A stretch of DNA of 64,000 nucleotides. Origin: Clostridiaceae bacterium (GTDB lineage: Bacteria; Bacillota; Clostridia; Oscillospirales; Acutalibacteraceae). Below, one piece after another: positions 54,058 to 62,282 of the stretch. Location of the stretch: the NCBI GenBank assembly GCA_016285645.1, contig JAEERC010000038.1, forward strand, positions 18,864 to 82,863, read 5' to 3'. Within the stretch, counting starts at the first letter, position 1. The number at the start of each line of letters is the position of its first letter. The position numbers and the translations under genes are program-made. A model generated the notes under the pieces. It was not told where the DNA came from. It searched no databases and worked only from the letters and a program-made list of their open reading frames with translations.

Positions 54058-54065
54058 ATATGGAT
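54052..54065. repeat. 14-bp palindrome over the CorC-type start codon
   Basis: ATCCATATATGGAT is perfectly self-complementary and includes the ATG start codon. It could fold to hide the start or be bound by a regulator; it may also be chance in AT-rich DNA. Confidence 0.5.
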
Positions 54066-54093
54066 TTACTCCTTTCGGTATTTAATAAAAATA

Positions 54094-54122
54094 ATTTTAT
54101 CAAATATAATCAAAACTGTCAA
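54094..54122 (-). promoter_or_regulatory. Promoter of the CorC-type gene
   Basis: On the minus strand TTGACA (54122-54117) and TAAAAT (54099-54094), 17-nt spacer. Confidence 0.85.
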
Positions 54123-54127
54123 TATAT

Positions 54128-54255
54128 CCTGCGCCGCGCCCCTTGACTGCTCATTGCTCATTTCTCATTTCTCATTAAAAACGGCACGGAAGAATCCGTG
54201 CCCTACGGCGGAAAACGGAATATTGCGGTTAAACACGGGCGACAGGTTGTCGCCC
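54128..54255. repeat. Repeat block: CTCATT tract and two hairpins
   Basis: CCTGCGCCGCGCCCCTTGAC starts a unit (54128-54180) of tandem CTCATT words ending in TTAAAAA. It is followed by the hairpin GGCACGG-AAGAAT-CCGTGCC (54183-54202) and a second hairpin of the type GGGCGACA-GGT-TGTCGCCC (54237-54255). Both hairpins are followed by CTACGG. On the minus strand the first hairpin is followed by a T run, as in the terminator at 34-58. Confidence 0.75.
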
Positions 54256-54496
54256 CTACGGCGGAAAACAAGTTCTATGATTATAATAGCCCTCTCCGAG
54301 AACTGGGGCGAAGCGCCGAAGCGCGTCCGGCGGACGAAACAGCGAGGCGCTGAGGTGAGCAAACGGGAGAATTGCGAAGTGCTACAAGCGAGCAAGGCGA
54401 CCTGTGTTTGCGAAGGGGCAGGTGGCGGCGGAGCCGACGGGTGCGGTGAAATAATTTCACGCCCGTCCGCGAGGACATACAAACGGCGCTGTGCGC
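54256..54496. other. Gene-free GC-rich stretch with hairpins
   Basis: No ORF with gene-like features is visible. A TATAAT lies at 54282-54287. Downstream are hairpins CGTCC-GGC-GGACG (54324-54336) and a long stem at 54436-54467 made of GACGGG/CCCGTC outside and GTGAAAT/ATTTCAC inside. Both strands are open for 60 or more codons but the translations are Arg-rich and low in complexity. A structured RNA or the debris of a mobile element are the main options. Confidence 0.45.
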
Positions 54497-54497
54497 C

Positions 54498-54645
54498 CCA
54501 TAATTGCTCATTTCTCATTGCTCATTTCTCATTATAAACCTGCGCCGCGCCCCTTGACTGCTCATTGCACATTGCTCATTTCTCATTATAAACCTGCGCC
54601 GCACCCCTTAATTGCTCATTTCTCATTGCTCACTGCTAATTAAAC
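54498..54645. repeat. Tandem CCTGCGCCGC/CTCATT repeats
   Basis: Two near-copies of a 53-54 nt unit (54539-54592 and 54593-54645) start CCTGCGCCGC and run into tandem CTCATT-type words; a partial CTCATT tract precedes them at 54503-54531. The unit matches 54128-54180. With it, the 54058-54705 gap is explained except for the stretch at 54256-54496. Confidence 0.8.
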
Positions 54646-54650
54646 CAAGA

Positions 54651-54681
54651 GGGAGTACACCTTTCGATGTACTCCCTTTTT
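54651..54681. terminator. Terminator after the giant surface protein gene
   Basis: GGGAGTACA/TGTACTCCC with an 8-nt loop. The plus side has TTTTT; on the minus side, where the surface protein gene ends 25 nt earlier, the tail is TCTTGGTTT. It can work in either direction, better on the plus strand. Confidence 0.7.
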
Positions 54682-54705
54682 CGGTTTTAGTCAGGAATCA
54701 GATTA

Positions 54706-57700
54706 TCAGTCGTCTTCCTTTTTCTTTTTAGCCGCGATTGTGACATAAGCAGCCGCAGCAACAGCGGATACAAGAGCGAAGATTGCAGCGCCTTCGTTCG
54801 AGCCGGTGTGAGGAACCGCTTCGCCGTGGTCGGTGTCGTGGTGCTCATAGCTGGGCTCGTAGATTGTGCCTGTGGGATGGCTGTAGGTGGGTGCCGAGTA
54901 TTCGCCGCCGTATTCGCCTGAGTATTCAGCGGGCGAGCCGTCGGGTGTGTGTCTGCTGAGGTACGCGCCTGTGTTTATGCTTGTGCCTGTATAGCCGCCT
55001 GCCTGAACGGGTGTATAGGTGGGCTTGGCTATAAGGTTCTCAGCGGGCATATCCGTGGGCTTGTCAATCTTGGTTGTGCCGTCCGCCTTGTACCATTCCC
55101 AACCGGTGAACTTGTAGCCGGGCTTGGAGGGACCGGGTATTGAAGTGATAAGGTCGCCCGCATTATAAGGAACTACCTTATAAGTGTCGCCGTTTTCGGT
55201 CTGATAAGTTACTGTGTACTGGTCGGGTGAAACATAAGTCCACTTCGCCTTGTACGAAATGTTGTTCGCGGGCATTGTGCCGGGAACTGTAGCGGGTGTT
55301 ACTTCATCCGTGGGTTCCCATCCGCCGAACACATAGTTCTCACCGGGTGCTGTGGGTGTGGTGGGAACGTTTACGGTGTCACCGTATTTGTATGTGTCTG
55401 TTCTGGCATTGGTGTCGCCTTCCCAAGCGCCGCCGTTCGGGTCGAACTTCGCTGTGTATTCGTTATCCGTATAGATGGCGTAGAGGTTGATGTCGTGTGC
55501 CGGCATCGTTGCGGGAAGAGCGGTTATGGGAGTTGTTCCGTTGGGTGTCTCAGACCATCCCTTGAAAGTCTTGCCTGTTACGGCAGGACCGTCGCGAAGG
55601 GCGGGTGTTGCTTCACCGTAGGGAACAGTGTCGGTGTAATGAGTGGTGGTTCCGTCGGGGCTGAAGTAGTTGATGTTGAAGCTGCCGGGTGACTTCCACT
55701 GAGCGGTCCAGGTATGAGTACCCTGAGGCATCTTGGTAGGATCGGTAACTTTGTTGCCGAGTTCATCCTTCCAGCCGTCGAACACCAGATCGCCGTTGGT
55801 GATCTGACCGTCCTGAGGAACCATGGAGGAGATATCGTCACCTGCGTCGAAGCCCTGGATACCGATAGGACCTGTGCGGTCTTCACTGTCAACACCGCCG
55901 TTGTAGTCAAGAGTCAGCTTGTTGTCTTCCCAGATGGCGTAGAATACAGCTTCGGTGTCGCTGTACTTGCCGAGCGTGTCAACGGGTGTTCTCGCTTCGG
56001 GAGTCGCGCCGTAGCCGACAAATACGCTGCCGGTCTTGGAAAGGGTCTTGCCGTCATCTCTGGGATCCTTTACATCGGTGGTCTTGTTGCCTGTGGTTTC
56101 TTCGGGATCGTTGCCCGTTGACCAGGTACCGCCGTTGGCGTAGAACTTGGCTGTGCCGAGATCATCTTCCCATACGGCTGTGAAGCGCTTCTCTTTGCCT
56201 GTTTCAAATGTGCCGAAGTCCGTAGTGACAGCGCCTATTGTGTTGTCGCTGTTAATCGGAGCCCAGCCGAGGAAGGTGTAACCCGGGTTGTCGGGCTGAG
56301 CGGGAGCGGTGATCGCTACGCCGTCAGCGTCGGTCTTTTCGTCTACTTTCCGGACTGTGTCGTTGGCATAGTCGAAGTAGAAGACTGCCGAGCCGGGACC
56401 TTTCCAGATGGCAAGAGCGAGAAGGTCGCTCGCGGGCATTGTATCGGGCTTGCCGTCGGGCAGGAGAGTTGCTGTTCTGCCGTTATAGGTGTATGTGCCG
56501 GGGGCTTCCATTACGGGAACGGCTCTGCCGTGCGCCGCTTCGGAGCCCTCAAGCGTGTACCATGCCCAATCCTCGAACGAGTAGTTTGTGTCGTTGTTTA
56601 CGGGGTCGGCAATTTCAACTGTGAACGCCTTGCCGTAATCAACATCCTGCTCGTGGCTGTTTGTTTTGACGCCTATGGGATCGGGGTTGGTGCTGGTGGC
56701 ATCTTCGAATGAATAGAAGATTGTGTAGTCGTTAACATCCCAGACAGCGTAGAAGGTCTTGCCGCTGTCATCTGTGGTATCCATCTTGCCGAGGTTGGTA
56801 AGAGGATCTCCACCGGGTGTTGTTGACCAGCCCTTGAAGGAGTAGCCTTCCTGAGCGGGATTAGTCGCGGGAGCGGTGATGTCTGAATTGTAGGGTGTAT
56901 TGACTGTTACGGGATCTGTGCTGTCACCGAACTTACCGCCGTTCGGGTCAAACTTCGCGGGGTAGTTGTTGGGCGTGTAGGTAACGGTCTCATCAACGCC
57001 GTTTTCATCCATCATACCGCTTACATTATCCTTGTCGGGCGTGTAGCCGGGAACTTCGGGTGTAATGTAGTTGTAGGCTTCGCCGTAAGGAACGGTTGTA
57101 TCAACAGCCGTGGGAGGTGTTGAACCGTCTGACATTACATAAGTAACCTTTGCGGGGTAATCAATCGGTGTGTAGGTGACTGTTACGGTCTCACCGCCGA
57201 TTGTATCCATCTTATCGCTTACAACCGCCTGATCGGGTGTGTAGCCCGTCTTGGAGGGCGACTGAACCGAATAGTTCTGGTTGTAGGGAACATCCTCGGT
57301 GTGAGTGTCAAACGGAGTTGTCTCGCCTGCAATCACATAGTTGATGGTAAGAGGATAATCAATCGGTGTGTAGGTGACAATCTCGTCAACGCCGTTTTCA
57401 TCCATTGTGCCGGTTACGGCATCCTTGCTGGGTGTGTAGCCGGGAACTTCGGGTGTTACGATGTTGTAGGACTCGCCGTAGGGAACGGTTTGGGTGACCG
57501 CGGCGGGAGGAACAGTGTCATCGCCGTCGGGCATCTTGTATGTAACCTTCGCCGTGAAGTCGGAGGGCTTGTAGTAAACCTCGATTACGGTCTCGCCGGT
57601 CTGGCTGATTGTGCCGGAAATGGATGCCTGGCTTGCGTTGACAAGCTCATAACCCGTCTTTGTGGGCGAGCTTATCGGGCCGTAATCCGCGTCGTATTTG

Positions 57701-60700
57701 ACGGTAGCGGTGTAGGTGTCGAAGGGCTCGGTCTGACCCTGAATTATGTACTTGATGGTAAGAGTGCAGTTAACGGGTGAGTAAACAACCACTTCATTGA
57801 TTGCGGTGTTGCCCATTGTGCCGGAAACAACCGCCTTGTCGGGTGTGTAGCCGGTAATATCGGGCGAGGTGTATGTATAGGGAGTTCCGAAGTCAAGCTC
57901 TGCCGCAACGGGAGGAGCCGCCGTGGTGCCGTTTTCATACTGATACACGATTGAAAGGTTAGCGGTTTCAAGTTTGTAGTAAACCTTTATTTCCACATCA
58001 CGGGAGGGCATACTGCCGCTGACGGTCGCATAGTTCGTCGGATCGACAAGAACATAGCCGTTCGCGGAAAGGTCGGGTGAAGTAACGCTGTAAGCCGCTT
58101 CAAACTCGACAGTATCCGTATATTCTGCGGAAACGGGTTGCTCGTTTGTGTTGAGATACTTGATTGTCAGTGTGTAGCTGTTCTTGGTCCACTGTGCCGT
58201 GAAGGTTTTGTTCTCGGCGGGCATTGTGGCGGGAACATCCTCTGACCAGCCCGCGAATGTGTAACCATCTCTGGTTATATCATTGGCATCGGGTTTGGGA
58301 ACGGGATCGCCGAACGGAACATTTTCAAACTCGATATCGTTGCCGCTGCCGTTGTATTCGCCGCCCGCAAGTTCATAAGTTACCTTGTAGGACTGCTTGG
58401 TATAAGTAACAGTGACTCTTATCTCATAATCGCCCGTGACGGGGTTCTGAGTCATTGCGCTCTGAGTCATTGTGCCGGAAACGGTTGCGATATCGGGAAG
58501 ATAGCCGGTCTCTTCGGGTGAATCGACCGAATAAGCCGTGTTGTAGGGAATGGACTCGGTGTAATCCGAAGACATCGGATTGCCTTCGGTGTCAACATAC
58601 GAAATGATGAGGTTGTAGTTGTTGGGCGAATAGGTTACGGTTGCGGTTTTGCCCGCGGTATTGTCCATTTTGCCGTAAACCGTCGCCGGGTCGGGCGTGT
58701 AACCGAACACTTCGGGTGAAGCGACGCTGTAATCCTCATTGAAAGCGTAATCCTGGCTGTATTCGGCGGGAGGAGTGGTACCGTCGCTCATAACATAGGT
58801 TATGGTAAGCGTATACGGGTTGGGAGTGTAGTAAACATTCTCTGTCTTGCCGCCTACTGTATCCATTGTGCCTTCCACTACGGCTCTGTCGGGTGTGTGA
58901 CCCTCAACAGCGGGTGATGTTACGCTGTAGGGAGCGTCAAAGAATACCTGATCGGTTGTGGTTCTGAAGGGATCGGTCTGACCCTGGATGTAATAGTTGA
59001 CCGTAAGAGTATACTCGATGGGCTTATAGTAAACGGGTATGGTTTTGCCGTTGGGATCATCCATATTGCCGCTTACAGTTGCCTGAGTGGAATCAACAAG
59101 CTCGTAACCGGGCTTATCGGGCGAAGCCTTTTCATAACTTTCGCCGAACGCGACTGTGGTTTCGTAGCTGTCAAACGGGGTATCCTTGCCCTCAACTATA
59201 TAGTTGATTACAAGGGGAAGATCCTTGGGAGTCCACTGAGCCACAAAATCAAGATCTCTGTCGGGCATTGTGGTCTGGTTGTCAATAATGGGTGCCCAGC
59301 CCGCGAAATCGTAGCCGTCTTTCTTGAGTTTGGTGTCAACATCTTCGGGGCCCGGAACGGGTGAACCGAAAGCGACATTCTCAAAGACTATGTCGTCCGT
59401 GCTGCCGTCATAGTTACCGCCGGCGAGGTCGTAAGTGACCTTGTGCTTGTTGGCAACATAAGTTACGGTAACGGTGACATTGTCCTCGGGCATTGTGCCC
59501 GCAACGGGGTCAACACTGGGCGTATATCCGATGATTGCGGGAGTGGCTACCGAGTAGTCCTCGCCCGCGGTGATCGCCTGTGTATAATCGGGCTGAGCCT
59601 CTTCGCCGTTCTCATACTGATATTTGATTGTAAGGGTGTATTCCACCCACTGAGCGACCGCTTTGACATTGTAGTCGGGCATTGTTGTTCCGATGGAAAC
59701 TTCCGTGCCTGAGCCGTCATCCTTGAAGTATTTCCAGCCGGCGAAGGTCTTGCCTTCGATGTAGGGATCGGCTACTTCGTCAAGAGTCTGGCCGTAAATG
59801 TAAGTGAACGAGTGGAGAGGTTCGGTCGCGCTGTCGCTCTCATAGTATTTGAAGGTGTAGTCAACAACTTCCCATGTAGCGGTGAAGTACTTGTCCTCCA
59901 TAACGTCCATTATGCCGACCTGCGGGGTCCAGCCGAGGAAGTTGTGGCCTGCCCATACGGGGTCTGCGGGCGCCTGAATCTGGGTGAGATATGCAGTGGG
60001 AACAGTTTTGTTCTCAGTGCTGCCGTCCCAGTTACCGCCGTTCGGGTTGAAGATGGCGTTATATTTGTTTGCCTCGAGGTAACCGTAAAGGGTTACATCG
60101 TTGCCGGGCATTTGTGTACCTTCAACAAAAGCTGTCTCATAACCGGGGTCTGTGTACCAGGCGTGGAGAGTGTATCCCGAGGGGACGGTGTAAGTCCACA
60201 GCGGGATTACATCGCCGTAAGCTACATCAAACAGATGTGAGGTGTCGAATGAGCCGTCGGGCTTTTCAACAATGAACTGTACCTTGTAGGTGTTTTCTTC
60301 CCACAAAGCGTAGTAAATCTTGTTGGCATCCGGGAACACAGAGGGAAGCGCGACGGGCTCGCCGCCGGGTGCTTCAGCCCAACCGGCAAAGCCGTAATTA
60401 TCCTTTGTGGGTTTTCCGACTTCACTCGCCGGGAAGGGCGTGCCTGCGCCGCCTGTTTTGGCTTCTATTGCCGAGCCGCCCTGCGTGTCGAAGGATACGG
60501 TAACCTCATCCGTCCACTTGGCGATGTAAGTTATCTCGTCATAGGGGATTTCGGTTACGGGCGTAACAAGAGTCTGGGTGGTGTCGCCCTCTTCGTACCA
60601 GCCGAGGAAGACGCTGCCGTCCTTGACGGGCTCTTCAGCGGTAACTGTTGTGCCGATAAAGTCCTCAAACTCGTGAACATCTTCGTTGTCGGATTCGAAT

Positions 60701-62133
60701 ATACCGCCGTCCGCGTCAAAGGTTACTGCGCTGTAAAGCTTGACGGGGTTGTTTTCCAGAAGAACATCGGCATCCCACAGCCACATGCCGTAGGTGTTTA
60801 CATCGCCGTCGTTGCCTCTGGGAACATTGATGATACCCCAGACATTGGTCTGAGAAGCAACAGTCTCTTCGATGGTGTCGAGTCTGCCTTCGGCATCGGG
60901 GTCGAATTCGCCCTGAGCGTTTTCGCCCGCGTCATTTTTGACAGTAAGCTCGAACTCGCAGAACCAGAGTTCGGGTTCATAGCTGAGGTCGGCGCCGTCG
61001 TTTTCATTGTCGTCGTAGGCGGGAGTGTTCACATAGTCATCGCCGAATTCATAGGAAACGAAGAAGTAACCCATGTCCTTGAAGCTGTCCGCGTTCAGAT
61101 CGGCGTTGTTGGCAACAAGCTTCGCAACTCTTCTCTGAGCGCTTGCGGAACCGTCGGTGTAGAATGTGCCGAACGCTTCGCTTGCGCCGCTGAATGACGC
61201 GGCGTTGGTGTTGACCGTGAGAGTGTTGGCAGCGGTATCGCTGTAAGAATCGGTGAAGAACGTATTATCATAGAAGAATATCAGTTCGCCGCCGTTGGTG
61301 GGATAGTCGGACTCAAGATAGACTCTCGCCTTGAGCGTTTCACCGCGCTTGGCTTTGTCGGTCTCAACCCACTCCCCGTTTTCCTTGCGGAAGAACTTGG
61401 TGATAATCGAAACCTGGTTCTCATTGTCAACTATTTCGGTATAGTCGCCTTTGTCTTCGGGAAGTACATTGATATTGATTTCCTCGCTGTACATATCATA
61501 GCCGCTGAGACCCATGCCTTCATCGGCGTCGCCGAAGCTTAAGTTGACGCTGTAAACAATCGGATTTGTCGGCGAGCAGATAGCCTCGGGCAGGATTGTG
61601 ACATAACCCATGCCGGAAGCGTTCGCCTTGACTTTGAGATTGAATTCAAACAGGTAGTCCGAGCCGTCAAAAATCATGTTGTCGCAAACACCGTTGACGA
61701 AAGCTCTTATCCAGCCGTATTTGGCTGAGTTTTCGGGACCGATGATTCCCGCAACGCCGTTTTTGACTCTGTCGGGCGCTCCTGTTGATGACTGAATTGT
61801 ACCCTCGAACATATAATCCGAGGTAGTGTAAATGGGATTTACATCCACCTCATTCATTTGCGAGGTGTATTCATCCTCATAGAAGCTACTGTCATAGAAA
61901 AACATAAACGAACCGAGACCGCAATAGAAATCGGTCGTCAGGAATATTCTGGCAGTAACCTCCTCACCTGGACTGACTTCGGTGGTTTCGACCCAAGCGC
62001 CGTTCTCATACTTGCCCATTTTTATTTCAATGTCGGCGCTCTTGGTGTCGGCGGCAGAGCCGGCAACAGCAAGACTGCTGAACATCAGAATAAAAGCAAG
62101 CAAAAGAGCTATGGGTCTTTTAACCTTACTCAT
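54706..62133 (-). CDS. Giant repeat-rich surface protein with cohesin-like N-terminus and sortase-type C-terminus
   Basis: This 2475-residue protein has a signal peptide (residues 1-28). Two related domains (about 33-230 and 235-465) begin VSPGEEVTARIFLTTDFYC and KRGETLKARVYLESDY; their G-E-x-hydrophobic-V and FFYD patterns resemble cohesins. Around fifteen InlB/Listeria-type repeats (FDPNGG...FxGW) and eleven MucBP-type repeats (GYTPD...VSGTM) form a long stalk. The end is a Tyr/Gly/Pro-rich segment, VPHTG (LPxTG-like), a membrane helix and KKKKEDD. AAGGAGGAAT precedes the ATG. It probably sits on the cell wall as an adhesin or scaffold. The neighbouring gene has a dockerin-like end. Confidence 0.85.
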   Translation of the reverse strand: MSKVKRPIALLLAFILMFSSLAVAGSAADTKSADIEIKMGKYENGAWVETTEVSPGEEVTARIFLTTDFYCGLGSFMFFYDSSFYEDEYTSQMNEVDVNPIYTTSDYMFEGTIQSSTGAPDRVKNGVAGIIGPENSAKYGWIRAFVNGVCDNMIFDGSDYLFEFNLKVKANASGMGYVTILPEAICSPTNPIVYSVNLSFGDADEGMGLSGYDMYSEEININVLPEDKGDYTEIVDNENQVSIITKFFRKENGEWVETDKAKRGETLKARVYLESDYPTNGGELIFFYDNTFFTDSYSDTAANTLTVNTNAASFSGASEAFGTFYTDGSASAQRRVAKLVANNADLNADSFKDMGYFFVSYEFGDDYVNTPAYDDNENDGADLSYEPELWFCEFELTVKNDAGENAQGEFDPDAEGRLDTIEETVASQTNVWGIINVPRGNDGDVNTYGMWLWDADVLLENNPVKLYSAVTFDADGGIFESDNEDVHEFEDFIGTTVTAEEPVKDGSVFLGWYEEGDTTQTLVTPVTEIPYDEITYIAKWTDEVTVSFDTQGGSAIEAKTGGAGTPFPASEVGKPTKDNYGFAGWAEAPGGEPVALPSVFPDANKIYYALWEENTYKVQFIVEKPDGSFDTSHLFDVAYGDVIPLWTYTVPSGYTLHAWYTDPGYETAFVEGTQMPGNDVTLYGYLEANKYNAIFNPNGGNWDGSTENKTVPTAYLTQIQAPADPVWAGHNFLGWTPQVGIMDVMEDKYFTATWEVVDYTFKYYESDSATEPLHSFTYIYGQTLDEVADPYIEGKTFAGWKYFKDDGSGTEVSIGTTMPDYNVKAVAQWVEYTLTIKYQYENGEEAQPDYTQAITAGEDYSVATPAIIGYTPSVDPVAGTMPEDNVTVTVTYVANKHKVTYDLAGGNYDGSTDDIVFENVAFGSPVPGPEDVDTKLKKDGYDFAGWAPIIDNQTTMPDRDLDFVAQWTPKDLPLVINYIVEGKDTPFDSYETTVAFGESYEKASPDKPGYELVDSTQATVSGNMDDPNGKTIPVYYKPIEYTLTVNYYIQGQTDPFRTTTDQVFFDAPYSVTSPAVEGHTPDRAVVEGTMDTVGGKTENVYYTPNPYTLTITYVMSDGTTPPAEYSQDYAFNEDYSVASPEVFGYTPDPATVYGKMDNTAGKTATVTYSPNNYNLIISYVDTEGNPMSSDYTESIPYNTAYSVDSPEETGYLPDIATVSGTMTQSAMTQNPVTGDYEIRVTVTYTKQSYKVTYELAGGEYNGSGNDIEFENVPFGDPVPKPDANDITRDGYTFAGWSEDVPATMPAENKTFTAQWTKNSYTLTIKYLNTNEQPVSAEYTDTVEFEAAYSVTSPDLSANGYVLVDPTNYATVSGSMPSRDVEIKVYYKLETANLSIVYQYENGTTAAPPVAAELDFGTPYTYTSPDITGYTPDKAVVSGTMGNTAINEVVVYSPVNCTLTIKYIIQGQTEPFDTYTATVKYDADYGPISSPTKTGYELVNASQASISGTISQTGETVIEVYYKPSDFTAKVTYKMPDGDDTVPPAAVTQTVPYGESYNIVTPEVPGYTPSKDAVTGTMDENGVDEIVTYTPIDYPLTINYVIAGETTPFDTHTEDVPYNQNYSVQSPSKTGYTPDQAVVSDKMDTIGGETVTVTYTPIDYPAKVTYVMSDGSTPPTAVDTTVPYGEAYNYITPEVPGYTPDKDNVSGMMDENGVDETVTYTPNNYPAKFDPNGGKFGDSTDPVTVNTPYNSDITAPATNPAQEGYSFKGWSTTPGGDPLTNLGKMDTTDDSGKTFYAVWDVNDYTIFYSFEDATSTNPDPIGVKTNSHEQDVDYGKAFTVEIADPVNNDTNYSFEDWAWYTLEGSEAAHGRAVPVMEAPGTYTYNGRTATLLPDGKPDTMPASDLLALAIWKGPGSAVFYFDYANDTVRKVDEKTDADGVAITAPAQPDNPGYTFLGWAPINSDNTIGAVTTDFGTFETGKEKRFTAVWEDDLGTAKFYANGGTWSTGNDPEETTGNKTTDVKDPRDDGKTLSKTGSVFVGYGATPEARTPVDTLGKYSDTEAVFYAIWEDNKLTLDYNGGVDSEDRTGPIGIQGFDAGDDISSMVPQDGQITNGDLVFDGWKDELGNKVTDPTKMPQGTHTWTAQWKSPGSFNINYFSPDGTTTHYTDTVPYGEATPALRDGPAVTGKTFKGWSETPNGTTPITALPATMPAHDINLYAIYTDNEYTAKFDPNGGAWEGDTNARTDTYKYGDTVNVPTTPTAPGENYVFGGWEPTDEVTPATVPGTMPANNISYKAKWTYVSPDQYTVTYQTENGDTYKVVPYNAGDLITSIPGPSKPGYKFTGWEWYKADGTTKIDKPTDMPAENLIAKPTYTPVQAGGYTGTSINTGAYLSRHTPDGSPAEYSGEYGGEYSAPTYSHPTGTIYEPSYEHHDTDHGEAVPHTGSNEGAAIFALVSAVAAAAYVTIAAKKKKEDD

Positions 62134-62218
62134 GCTCTATATTCCTCCTTCTTCAGCTTTTCGGCAAAATGCCGTAAAGCCCGGAATTAATTACCTGTTT
62201 CCACTCAATATTTTGCTC

Positions 62219-62246
62219 TCCTGCAGGGGATTTCTCCCCTGCAGGA
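62219..62246. terminator. 12-bp hairpin between the two surface protein genes
   Basis: TCCTGCAGGGGA and TCCCCTGCAGGA form a perfect stem with a TTTC loop. On the minus strand no T run follows, so it may be a weak terminator or an RNA-processing or stability element that sets the ratio of the two genes. Confidence 0.6.
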
Positions 62247-62282
62247 AGATTTGACAAGATAGTTTAAATCACCGATAGTCAA

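Noticed and set aside
54154..54537. Open frames on both strands in the repeat block
   Set aside because: They cross the CTCATT repeats and hairpins, are Arg-rich and lack ribosome binding sites.
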